Positions 27,091 to 35,023 of a DNA stretch of 64,000 nt are shown in pieces (the first letter of the stretch is position 1; every line of letters begins with the position of its first letter). This DNA is from PNNG01 sp964577055 (GTDB taxonomy: Bacteria > Bacteroidota > Bacteroidia > UBA7662), in NCBI GenBank assembly GCA_964577055.1, contig CAZNWC010000011.1, positions 1-64,000 of the forward strand, given 5' to 3'. Position numbers and translations under genes: made by a program. A model generated the notes under the pieces. It saw only the letters and a program-made list of their open reading frames with translations. It searched no databases and had not been told where the DNA came from.

Positions 27091-27474
27091 TATTCCCGTT
27101 GTAAAACCTTGGAAATAAGCCAATTATTCAGACATTATAGTTGGCCTATATGCTTAACTTTTCTTATTAATCTCCCATGAATGAAAGGCTGAGGCCAAGA
27201 AGAAGAGGGCACAAAGCTAGAGTGAAAGGCCCTAGGGAGACGCCAGAGTAGACTTTGTCAAGTGCTCTGATGCAGTGCGGTGCCTGAAGATGGGCAAAAG
27301 TATAGGAGATGTTGCAAGTAGGTAAGAAATACTAGTTGGGACTGTTCAAAAGTCAAGTGGATGAGCTTCCGGCTATGGCTGATTATGATTACTCTTTATG
27401 TGGGGGAACAATGAAAAATTAAGCAAATTGATTTAACTATACTGCTTAATTGCTAGCCATTATTTCACTTTTTA
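27091..27474. other. Non-coding stretch at the start of the AT-rich island
   Basis: No open frame of useful length on either strand. Bases about 27178-27340 are purine-rich and much less AT-rich than what follows, with GAGGCC, AAAGGCCCTAGGGAGACGCC and GTGCGGTGCCTGAAGATGGGC. This looks like a structured RNA or the remnant of a mobile intron, but I cannot assign it. The rest is AT-rich and resembles the following gene's upstream region. Confidence 0.4.
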
Positions 27475-27482
27475 TATATTTG
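27475..27482 (+). promoter_or_regulatory. -7 element of the island gene
   Basis: TATATTTG, matching TAnnTTTG, 22 bases before the ATG at 27505. The leader contains AAAAATTCAAATA. Confidence 0.5.
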
Positions 27483-27504
27483 TTAATGTTTAAAAATTCA
27501 AATA

Positions 27505-29565
27505 ATGAAAAGAATAATAATTTTTTTAGTACTAATCCTATCATCATTTGGCGTTCTTTCTAAACCAAAAAAGTACAAGGCTCCTTGGACTTTAAATGGA
27601 GTCATATATATTGATGGGTTAGATAGTGCGGCCAATAAAATCCAAAAGAAAACGGGCTTGAAAATCGGAACTCATGCCGAACTAGTGGTTTTCAATAAAG
27701 AGGATTTTTTAGATGAATTGAGATTATTACCTAAAATAGTAAACAACATACAGGCGATAGATACTTCACTAGAAGATTATTTGATGACAAAGAGAAATGG
27801 CTTCAAAGTTATGGTAGGTAATTATGAGAATGGGTTGAAACAGGGGGTTTTTGAATTGCGTCAATATTACTTTACGGCAAAGAGCCTAAACTCGGAATAT
27901 GAAAGGCAATTCGCAGATTATTATGGTAAGAGATCCTTTGATTGCAAATTTGTATTATTAGCTAAAATATACTTTAAGAATGGAAAGCCTCAAGGCAAGC
28001 TGCAATGTTTAATGTTGGGATTTCTTGAACCTTTTAAATTAAATAGTTACACAAAAGATAAGAGCAATAATCAAAGATACGCAATTCAAAGGGCGCTAGA
28101 CGAAATGAATGCGGACCGGCAGTTAAAAAACACACTTGAAGAATCAACCCGCTATGAGGGATATAAAGTTTTTAATTCAAACGCCCTATATTTCCAAAAA
28201 CTGAACTATCACTTGAATGAATATACTTTCCATGAGATTTTGAATTCTGTATTTTTTATTGAATACAACGTTGGTGAAGATGGGCTACTCAATGGGAATG
28301 GTACAATATACTTTGGTATGCAGCACAATTTGGATTCATTGGGAAAGTTGGGTTTATTTTCCAGCAAACGTGAATACATACGTTATCTAGACGGGAGTAT
28401 TTACGAAATGTTGCTTTTTCCTGTAGAATCTACTGCTGAACGAGTTTTGATACAAAAGAAAAATCATCTTGAATATAATGTTCTGGCTATCACAAATCTC
28501 CCGATTTGTTTTTATAGTTTTTATTTTGATAATTTTCGTTACCAAAAGGTCAATTTAGGTTTCGGTGGAGTTAGTATACAACAAAACTCAGGTGGTGTGG
28601 AATCTTATACTTTAGTAGACTTAAATTCTCTATATCAGTATTATGCCAGTCATTTTGGTCCAACACCAAATATTAATTCTTTATACAAATTATATCATGG
28701 CAAAGATACATCCTTTTTAAAAGCCGAGTATACTTTCAAAAATGGACTTAGGCAAGAGCAGGCTTTCATTTATAATATGAATAACAATAAAGAGATTGAA
28801 TACAGGTTAAATTATTTAAATGATAGATTACATGGCAATTGTGAGGTGTATTATTTAAATGGGAAACTAGCATTTTCTGTAAATTACCTAAATGGTATGC
28901 CTGTTGAGATTACTTCCTTTTGGGATTCAGAATGTTGTAATCCTTTCGTATCTAAATATTCTCACAATATGTATACCATAGTCGGTGGTGATTTGATTCC
29001 GACAGATGTTGGTTATTTTAGCGTAAAGAGTCGAGATGATATACAGTCATTTATTGACCAGGGCTATGAATTACAATTTCCAAAAGGATATTTCAAGCAT
29101 GTTACTATAAAATACCGGGTGGATAGTGTACTTTCAACCAGATATCCTGGCAAATATTTCAAAACATCAGTTGCTCAAGGACAGATTATTTACTATGCTG
29201 GTGATAAAGTCGTTTATAAAATCGATGAAGTCGAGAATGGAACTGTAACAGACTATGCTTTCTTTGATAAAAATGGCCGCATTATTCGTTCACGTAAAAC
29301 AGATGCAAAAGAACTAGAAGATTTATGGAACACCATCAATGATGTTGTAGATTCAGAAAATGCTAAGCAAATAAATTGCAATTATTGTTCCAAGGTTGTT
29401 AAACAGGGCACATCGTACGTTATTGAAGAAGTACCTTGTACAGATAAAAGCGGTAAACGTGCAACCTTGGTTGGGGGTGGCAGGCAGTACTTCTGCTCGG
29501 TTAAATGTCAACAAGAATATATATGTAATAAGTGTGCAATAGATGGTTACAGCCCGTGTCGGTAA
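27505..29565 (+). CDS. Large exported protein with MORN-like repeats and Cys-rich tail, unknown
   Basis: A 686-aa protein I do not recognise as a whole. Signal peptide: MKRIIIFLVLILSSFGVLS. The body has several MORN_2/YwqK-like pieces (YENGLKQGVFELRQYY, LNDRLHGNCEVYYLNGKLAF). The last about 75 residues hold a Cys-rich module: CNYC, then FCSVKC, then CNKC and a final PC. That is enough ligands for one or two zinc sites. The codon use and composition are strongly AT-rich compared with the flanking genes, which points to transfer. There is no T9SS tail and no neighbour of known function; it lies just after initiator tRNA and convergent with an IS3 element. Confidence 0.75.
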   Translation: MKRIIIFLVLILSSFGVLSKPKKYKAPWTLNGVIYIDGLDSAANKIQKKTGLKIGTHAELVVFNKEDFLDELRLLPKIVNNIQAIDTSLEDYLMTKRNGFKVMVGNYENGLKQGVFELRQYYFTAKSLNSEYERQFADYYGKRSFDCKFVLLAKIYFKNGKPQGKLQCLMLGFLEPFKLNSYTKDKSNNQRYAIQRALDEMNADRQLKNTLEESTRYEGYKVFNSNALYFQKLNYHLNEYTFHEILNSVFFIEYNVGEDGLLNGNGTIYFGMQHNLDSLGKLGLFSSKREYIRYLDGSIYEMLLFPVESTAERVLIQKKNHLEYNVLAITNLPICFYSFYFDNFRYQKVNLGFGGVSIQQNSGGVESYTLVDLNSLYQYYASHFGPTPNINSLYKLYHGKDTSFLKAEYTFKNGLRQEQAFIYNMNNNKEIEYRLNYLNDRLHGNCEVYYLNGKLAFSVNYLNGMPVEITSFWDSECCNPFVSKYSHNMYTIVGGDLIPTDVGYFSVKSRDDIQSFIDQGYELQFPKGYFKHVTIKYRVDSVLSTRYPGKYFKTSVAQGQIIYYAGDKVVYKIDEVENGTVTDYAFFDKNGRIIRSRKTDAKELEDLWNTINDVVDSENAKQINCNYCSKVVKQGTSYVIEEVPCTDKSGKRATLVGGGRQYFCSVKCQQEYICNKCAIDGYSPCR

Positions 29566-29594
29566 TTCTTCGTCTGAATGTGAGGTCCTCCCTA

Positions 29595-29609
29595 TGAAGA
29601 CTTCCCCAA
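29595..29609. repeat. IS3 terminal inverted repeat, left
   Basis: TGAAGACTTCCCCAA, perfect inverse of 30834-30848. Confidence 0.93.
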
Positions 29610-29610
29610 T

Positions 29611-30507
29611 TTAGCTCAATTCAAAAGTATAGTTTTCAATTAAATTGTTGTTGTTGTCATGTTGGAATGTGGGAAACTCGGTTTGGCCTGCGGGGTGTGG
29701 GTGGAGTTTTCTATATTTCAACATGAAGGTAGTTGGTGGTAGGCCATTTAGTGATTCATGTGGCCTAAAATTGTTGTAGGTCCACATCCAGTCATTGGCT
29801 TTGATTTGTGCTTGTCCTGCGGTCATAAAGATGTTTGGGTCTAGGATGTCTTCTCTGAACGTCCTGTTAAATCTTTCTACATAGCCATTTTGTGATGGAC
29901 TGCCTTTTTCTATGTGTCTAAGCTCTAGTTGTTGCTCTGTACACCACTCTTGAAGTGCATGCGCGATAAATTCTGGGCCATTGACTACCCTGAGGCATAG
30001 GGGTTGACCGCGCCATGCGATCATTTGCTCTAATTCCATGATTACTCGTTCACAGGTGATGCTTTTGGCAATGGTGATGTTCAGGCATTCTCTGTTGAAG
30101 TCATCAATGACGTTAAAAGCTCTAAATGGCTTGCCTTGAAAGAGACTATCACGCATAAAATCCATGCTCCAGGTGAGATTTGGACACAATGGTTGCACCA
30201 ATGGCTGCTTAACTCGTGCAGGTATGCGTTTGCGCGATTTACGCCCCATGGTGAGTTTTGCCATGCCGTAAATGCGGTATAACCGTTTGTGATTAACCAT
30301 ATGGCCATCCGGTCTCAAACAATCGTACATCTTCCAAAAACCCCATGTTGGCAGGCGTTCTGCCAATTTGGTTAGGATTTGACAGTATTGGGCATCCTCG
30401 GGGCGCCGTTTTGCTTGGTAACGGTAAACCGAGCTGCTCAAATTGAACATCTTGCAGGCCTGACGAACCGAAAGCGGCTCATACGTTCGAACCACCTCTT
30501 TGACCAA
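29611..30507 (-). CDS. IS3-family transposase OrfB, probably inactive
   Basis: The DDE integrase half of the transposase, 298 aa if started at the TTG at 30507. In practice it is expected as an OrfAB fusion by -1 frameshifting; the frame is open upstream into the slippery site (30534-30540) and encodes KKALRPDEKRELVKEVVRTY. An HTH_21-like region precedes an rve core. The catalytic triad should be Asp116 (TWSMDF), an Asp in the motif xVDNGPEF, and Glu211 (NGYVERF). Here the middle residue is Val175 (RVVNGPEF, codon GTC at 29983-29985). Position 175 is exactly 35 residues before Glu211, so the triad Asp is lost by one A-to-T change. The enzyme is probably dead. Confidence 0.92.
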   Translation of the reverse strand: MVKEVVRTYEPLSVRQACKMFNLSSSVYRYQAKRRPEDAQYCQILTKLAERLPTWGFWKMYDCLRPDGHMVNHKRLYRIYGMAKLTMGRKSRKRIPARVKQPLVQPLCPNLTWSMDFMRDSLFQGKPFRAFNVIDDFNRECLNITIAKSITCERVIMELEQMIAWRGQPLCLRVVNGPEFIAHALQEWCTEQQLELRHIEKGSPSQNGYVERFNRTFREDILDPNIFMTAGQAQIKANDWMWTYNNFRPHESLNGLPPTTFMLKYRKLHPHPAGQTEFPTFQHDNNNNLIENYTFELS

Positions 30508-30527
30508 CTCCCGTTTTTCGTCAGGCC

Positions 30528-30794
30528 TTAGAGCTTTTTTTCGATAACGTCTTTAAGTACCCGATTTTGAAGTGATAGATCGGCAACAATCCGTTTGAAT
30601 TGAGCCAGCTCAGCCTCCAGCTCCTTTAGCCGCTTTAATTCGTTCACCTCAAGGCCGCCAAACTTACGCTGCCATTGATAAAATGTCGCCTGGCTAATGC
30701 CATGCTCCCGACAAAGATCAGTTACCTTCTGACCCTTCTCATGCGAGGCCAGTATGCTCACAATCTGGCTCTCTGTGAATCTCGATTTTTTCAT
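30528..30794 (-). CDS. IS3-family transposase OrfA
   Basis: An 88-aa DNA-binding half of the transposase. The helix-turn-helix is FTESQIVSILASHEKGQKVTDLC split at the turn, followed by HGISQATFYQWQRKFGG and a leucine-zipper-like coiled coil (ELKRLKELEAELAQFKRIVADL) that multimerises OrfA and OrfAB. Its 3' end holds A_AAA_AAG (30540-30534), the canonical -1 slippery heptamer. Slippage there continues into orfB before the orfA stop. Confidence 0.93.
   Translation of the reverse strand: MKKSRFTESQIVSILASHEKGQKVTDLCREHGISQATFYQWQRKFGGLEVNELKRLKELEAELAQFKRIVADLSLQNRVLKDVIEKKL
30534..30540 (-). promoter_or_regulatory. Programmed -1 frameshift site of the IS3 element
   Basis: The minus strand reads A_AAA_AAG in the orfA frame, two codons before the orfA stop. 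The -1 frame leads straight into orfB. Confidence 0.8.
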
Positions 30795-31086
30795 ATTGCT
30801 TCCCTAAATTACTACTTTTAACTGTAGCTGTTTTTGGGGAAGTCTTCAAATTGCAATTTTGCGTGTGGGTTAGAATTTTCTCTTTCAGCCTCTTAAAATT
30901 CTTACTTTGAAAATAATAGAGCACATATAGCTTGTAAATTACGAATGCACCAAGTCCTATAAATAATAACGGGGCAATGGCAGCTAACATTTCGAAAATA
31001 AGTTGAATAATATAAGCGAATAAAGCTGCTACACCCAAAAGGATATAAAATAATCCTTCTAAATTACTCGATTTGCGTCTGGGCAT
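30739..31086 (-). pseudogene. Small membrane protein truncated by the IS3 element
   Basis: The frame starts at 31086 with MPRRKSSNLEGLFYILLG and runs through two hydrophobic helices (about 10-28 and 32-52) into a basic region. At codon 80 (NCNLK) it enters the IS right end at 30848; the last 35 or so residues are encoded by the IS inverted repeat and orfA antisense-free lead-in. The native C-terminus is therefore missing, and the sequence beyond the other IS end (below 29595) does not restore an obvious continuation. The function of the parent protein is unknown. Confidence 0.7.
30834..30848. repeat. IS3 terminal inverted repeat, right
   Basis: TTGGGGAAGTCTTCA, perfect inverse of 29595-29609. 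Confidence 0.93.
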
Positions 31087-31158
31087 GAAGTTAAAATTGA
31101 ATTATGGATGGAGATAATGAGAGTTTATTGCTCAAGGGAATCAGTAATTCAATATAAG

Positions 31159-31734
31159 TTAATCGATGTATTTGATTAGTTTGGTTTTTAGTTCATCATA
31201 GCTTTCCTGAGTTATTAATCCTAAATCCAATTTGTCCTTTGCTTTTTTTAGTTCTGCTAAAGCTTTTTCACTTGTGTATCCTCAAAGGCACAATTTCTCC
31301 GCTATTGATTGCATTTTCAAGTTGAATCTCAATGAATGTCCCGATATCCATTACGCCTTTTATCATGCCTCGACATCTAATAACAGCATAAAAGCCAGTT
31401 TTGGCAGAACCTTTAATGACAATGCTTTTAATTTCCACATTTTGACCAGAAAATGTAATTGGAACATCTCTGCGATACATGAAGCCATCGCTTATCCTAA
31501 GTAACCGAATGTTTTTTTTGAAACAGGTGTCCCAATAGTGATAAAATCGCCAATCGAATAGACGGCGTCATCACTTGCCAAATAGGATGAGGGAGATTTC
31601 TCTACGGCAATTCCCTTTTTAAGCTCATCAAAGGTTAAAATACTTTCAGCATTTTGTTGGCCTGTAGAGTTTTTATACACCAAAACAACAAAAATTAGCT
31701 TGATTATGGCAATCTTATACATGTTACTCCACAT
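31159..31734 (-). pseudogene. Exported SHOCT-domain protein gene with two frameshifts
   Basis: Three pieces in two frames read as one protein. Piece 1 (31734-31492): signal-like start MYKIAIIKLIFVVLVYKNSTGQ (ATG 31722), then SPSSYLASDDAVYSIGDFITIGTPVS split before an A8 run. Piece 2 (about 31510-31268, shifted frame): ISDGFMYRRDVPITF, IKSIVIKGSAKTGFYAVIRC. Piece 3 (to the stop at 31159-31161, first frame again): EKALAELKKAKDKLDLGLI then TQESYDELKTKL, a typical SHOCT helix pair. Frame breaks fall at the A8 homopolymer near 31512-31519 and near 31275. The two shifts cancel. Either this is a decayed gene or there are two base-calling errors. Confidence 0.65.
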
Positions 31735-31847
31735 TTGAAGTAAAATTAAACAATAAACTTAAACATGGAGAAGTTTCCAAGTATTCACAACAAGTCCAAA
31801 GCCGCTTAAAATTCGGTTAGAAAGCTCAGGATCTCCCGCTACCAAGA

Positions 31848-31877
31848 AGTCCGAACATACGTTCGGACTTTTTTTTG
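31848..31877 (+). terminator. Strong plus-strand hairpin with T-run, right edge of the island
   Basis: The perfect stem AGTCCGAAC/GTTCGGACT with loop ATAC is followed by eight Ts. No plus-strand gene lies within 2 kb upstream, so it either insulates glyA from stray transcription or is a leftover of a lost gene. Confidence 0.6.
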
Positions 31878-32000
31878 TCTTTTTCGGACATTGAACATCT
31901 CCCCAAAGGCTGAAGTCAAATGCCACCGCGCGTGCGTGCGATGTATTTTTGACAGGATTGAGAAACGAAATTGGCTGGCGCACGCAATCTTGAACTTTGC

Positions 32001-32008
32001 TATCTTCG
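32001..32008 (+). promoter_or_regulatory. -7 element four bases before the glyA start codon
   Basis: TATCTTCG, then TGCC, then ATG at 32013. One mismatch to TAnnTTTG. It supports the start at 32013 and a leaderless or nearly leaderless mRNA. No convincing -33 element is seen. Confidence 0.5.
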
Positions 32009-32012
32009 TGCC

Positions 32013-33284
32013 ATGCGCGACCAAGTTGTATTTGACCTGATAGAACAGGAAAAAACCCGTCAACAGCACGGGATTGAACTCATTGCTTCCGAAAATTTTG
32101 TAAGCCCGCAGGTGATGGAAGCCGCCGGCTCAGTACTCACCAACAAATATGCCGAAGGACTTCCTGGCAAACGCTATTATGGCGGTTGTGAAGTAGTGGA
32201 TCAGGTTGAACAGCTGGCCATCGACCGGGTAAAGCAATTGTTTGGTGTTGAATGGGCCAATGTGCAGCCCCACTCGGGCGCCCAAGCCAATGCTGCGGTG
32301 ATGTTGGCAGTGCTCAATCCAGGCGACCGGATTTTGGGATTCGACCTCAGTCATGGAGGCCACCTCACCCACGGTTCACCCGTGAATTTCAGCGGTAAAC
32401 TCTACGAACCCCATTTTTACGGGGTCGAAAAAGAAACTGGCCTCATCGACTTTAGTAAAGTTGCGGCCAAGGCCCGCGAAGTAAAGCCCAAGCTCATCAT
32501 TTGCGGCGCTTCGGCTTACAGCCGCGATTGGGATTATGCTGCCCTCCGCGCTGTGGCCGATGAAGTGGGCGCCTTGTTGCTGGCCGATATTTCGCATCCA
32601 TCAGGGCTTATTGCCACTGGTTACCTGAACAATCCTGTACCTCATTGCCACATCATTACCACTACCACCCACAAAACCTTGCGGGGCCCCAGAGGTGGAT
32701 TGATCATGATGGGCAAAGATTTTCCAAATCCATGGGGCCATACCACACCCAAAGGCGAAATTAAAATGATGTCGAACCTGCTCGACATGGGCGTTTTCCC
32801 TGGCACACAGGGTGGTCCGCTCGAACACATCATTGCTGCCAAAGCCATCGCGTTTGGCGAAGCCCTATCGCCTGCTTACAAAGCCTATTGTGGACAAGTA
32901 ATTGCCAATGCCCAAGCCATGGCAAAGGCCTTTGTCAGCCGTGGTTACCATATCATCTCTGGCGGCACCAACAACCATCTCATGTTAATTGATTTGCGCA
33001 ACAAAGGCGTAACAGGCAAACAAGCCGAAAATGCGCTGGTGAAAGCAGACATTACGGTGAACAAAAACATGGTTCCTTTCGACGACAAATCCCCTTTTGT
33101 CACCAGTGGTTTTCGCGTAGGAACTGCTGCAGTAACCACCCGTGGCTTGAAAGAAGCTGATATGGAAACCGTTGTTTCTTTGATCGACCAGGTGCTCATG
33201 GCGCCGGATGACGAAAACAACCTGTCTGCTGTCAAGGCCAAGGTCAACGCTTTGATGCACAACTACCCTTTGTACAAAAGCTGA
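32013..33284 (+). CDS. glyA: Serine hydroxymethyltransferase
   Basis: A 423-aa PLP enzyme that converts serine and tetrahydrofolate to glycine and methylene-tetrahydrofolate. Motifs: IELIASENFVS near the start, GKRYYGG, NVQPHSGAQAN, DISHPSGLI (Asp for the PLP ring) and the PLP-lysine motif TTTTHKTLRGPRGG (about 213-226). Ends in VNALMHNYPLYKS, full length. The frame is open 14 codons upstream to 31971, but the family start MRDQVVFDLIEQE fits 32013. It marks the return to core genome after the AT-rich island and ends at a strong terminator. Confidence 0.97.
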   Translation: MRDQVVFDLIEQEKTRQQHGIELIASENFVSPQVMEAAGSVLTNKYAEGLPGKRYYGGCEVVDQVEQLAIDRVKQLFGVEWANVQPHSGAQANAAVMLAVLNPGDRILGFDLSHGGHLTHGSPVNFSGKLYEPHFYGVEKETGLIDFSKVAAKAREVKPKLIICGASAYSRDWDYAALRAVADEVGALLLADISHPSGLIATGYLNNPVPHCHIITTTTHKTLRGPRGGLIMMGKDFPNPWGHTTPKGEIKMMSNLLDMGVFPGTQGGPLEHIIAAKAIAFGEALSPAYKAYCGQVIANAQAMAKAFVSRGYHIISGGTNNHLMLIDLRNKGVTGKQAENALVKADITVNKNMVPFDDKSPFVTSGFRVGTAAVTTRGLKEADMETVVSLIDQVLMAPDDENNLSAVKAKVNALMHNYPLYKS

Positions 33285-33303
33285 TACAAACGCACCACAT
33301 CCT

Positions 33304-33335
33304 GCCCTGCTGTTGAACCAGCGGGGCTTTTTTTT
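33304..33335 (+). terminator. Terminator after glyA
   Basis: The stem GCCCTGCTG/CAGCGGGGC (one T-G pair) with a 6-base loop, followed by eight Ts, 19 bp after the glyA stop. Confidence 0.85.
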
Positions 33336-33461
33336 GGCCAAAAGGCTGCAAAAATTAGCCAAATGCGACAGGCGGTCAACTGAGAACGACATATGCTTGC
33401 TGCGCAAGTATTTTGGCACAAGCTTGGCAGAGGGGGCTTCGAACATTCAAACCCAACAACC

Positions 33462-34991
33462 ATGTTTAAAACCCTTTTCACGCTTAGCATCGCATTGGGC
33501 AGTAGTCTTTTGGCAGATGCACAAAACGTCAACACCAAGCACTTTGCTAAAACGCCACACCACCCTTTGGTAGAGCGCATTCGCCTTGGCTACATTCAAA
33601 ACGAAGTAACCATGCGTCGAAGCAGTCCAGACGCAAAGCCCGACTCCTTGCATTTTTCAAGCTGGAATGCCGGCAGCTGGCAACTCAATGAAGTGTCGGG
33701 ATTGCGCTACGATGCACAAGGACGACCCGCACAAATGATCAGCTATGATCAACCCGGTCCATTGGGCAATGTAATGGCCATCACCGAATACAGCTGGCGC
33801 CCCGACAACCAATTGCAGCGCTTCAGTGTATCAATGGTATTGGGCAGCTTGCGCCAAGAGCAATTGCGTTTGCAAATGCGATATGACGCCTTTGGCAACA
33901 AAACCTCAGCTGTTTTAATGGTCCCCGATAGCCTGGGTCAATTGACCACGGTTTTTGGCGATTCATTGCAATACACCTACAACAGCCGTCACGAAATTGA
34001 ATCGGTGGCTTTTGCGCTTTACGATTTCACCGGTACCCTTGGCTGGATGTTTTTACAGCAAATCACCAATATTGCCTACCAGCCAAGCGGCCAACCCCTC
34101 TCCTTTGAAATCCAAGGCTGGGATGATCAGCTGATGGCCTGGTCGGATCCTGTTTTAATGGATCATTTGCAATGGCAATTTGGCTGGGCTGGTTTCTCTA
34201 AGCTTTTTGGCAGCATTGAACTGGATGCCAATACGTCGGTATACGAGCCTGTAGATTTCGTTTATTACGAGCCAACCGATTATCTGCTTTCCTTGTGGGA
34301 ACAAGGCCGTTTGATGCCCGATATGCAACAAATTGCACAAAGCATTGGCACCAACCGTGTAGCTGATTTGCGTGTATTGGTGCAGGGCCAGGCAGGCTGG
34401 GAAGATGCAGCCATGACCACCTTTGGATACAACCAATACGGTATCGAAGAAATTATCAGCCATGTGTACGATTTTGCAACACAAACCCACCTCCCTGTTG
34501 AACGCACGGTATATACTTATGGCAACGGCGGCTACATGGCCAGCAAAGAAATGATGTATTACGACGGTACCCGCTGGCAGCCTTATGATGGAACGACCTA
34601 TACCTACACCCATCAGGCCGATGGAAAGCCAAACAGCCAATTGGTTCGGGTTTTCGACAGCAACACCCTGCAGTATGACAATAGCACCTATGCGGAGTTC
34701 TTCTACAACCAGCCAATCGTTGCGAGCAACAATGAACAAGCACGTGCGCTTCCCTTCGAAGTATATCCAAACCCTACCAGCGACTTCGTGCGCATCCGCT
34801 TTGGCGCAGGCCAGGACGGAGAAACCACGATACGCGTTCGCAACTTGCAAGGTCAACTGTTGCTCACTGAAAAGCTGAGCAATACCCAAGAAACTGCTCA
34901 AATTTCATTGGCATCGCTTCCAGCAGGCATATACCTGGTAGAAGCGGCGGCTGGAAATACATTTGGCACCTTGCGTGTTGTGCGCCAATAA
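33462..34991 (+). CDS. Secreted YD-repeat-like protein with T9SS sorting domain
   Basis: A 509-aa exported protein. The signal peptide is MFKTLFTLSIALGSSLLADAQ (the start at 33462 is chosen for it). The body has short tyrosine-rich beta motifs such as LRYDAQGRPAQMISYD and MRYDAFGNKTSAVL that recall YD/RHS-like strands. The last about 75 residues form a type A T9SS C-terminal domain: VYPNPTSDFVRI, IRVRNLQGQLLL, LPAGIYLVEA, TLRVVRQ. It should cross the outer membrane by T9SS and be attached or released at the surface. No catalytic motif is seen. It forms a pair with the related gene 32 bp downstream. Confidence 0.82.
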   Translation: MFKTLFTLSIALGSSLLADAQNVNTKHFAKTPHHPLVERIRLGYIQNEVTMRRSSPDAKPDSLHFSSWNAGSWQLNEVSGLRYDAQGRPAQMISYDQPGPLGNVMAITEYSWRPDNQLQRFSVSMVLGSLRQEQLRLQMRYDAFGNKTSAVLMVPDSLGQLTTVFGDSLQYTYNSRHEIESVAFALYDFTGTLGWMFLQQITNIAYQPSGQPLSFEIQGWDDQLMAWSDPVLMDHLQWQFGWAGFSKLFGSIELDANTSVYEPVDFVYYEPTDYLLSLWEQGRLMPDMQQIAQSIGTNRVADLRVLVQGQAGWEDAAMTTFGYNQYGIEEIISHVYDFATQTHLPVERTVYTYGNGGYMASKEMMYYDGTRWQPYDGTTYTYTHQADGKPNSQLVRVFDSNTLQYDNSTYAEFFYNQPIVASNNEQARALPFEVYPNPTSDFVRIRFGAGQDGETTIRVRNLQGQLLLTEKLSNTQETAQISLASLPAGIYLVEAAAGNTFGTLRVVRQ

Positions 34992-35023
34992 GGCAACACC
35001 AAAAAAAATCGAAACCCAAACCC

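Larger units (their letters stand above)
29595..30848 (-). mobile_element. IS3-family insertion sequence, 1254 bp
   Basis: A complete element with two overlapping-frame transposase genes bounded by perfect 15-bp terminal inverted repeats (TGAAGACTTCCCCAA). The repeats start with the TG typical of IS3 elements. The orfB stop lies 2 bp inside one end. No matching 3- or 4-bp target duplication flanks it (CTA or CCTA on one side, AAT on the other), so the flanks were probably rearranged after insertion. It truncates a small membrane-protein gene on its right side. Confidence 0.93.

Noticed and set aside
27049..32012. att-type direct repeats for integration at tRNA-fMet
   Set aside because: The last 20 bases of the tRNA are not repeated near the island's far end, and no integrase gene is present.
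31759..32069. Short minus-strand frames before glyA (74-76 codons)
   Set aside because: They run through the hairpin terminator and the glyA start, without a promoter, signal peptide or known motif.
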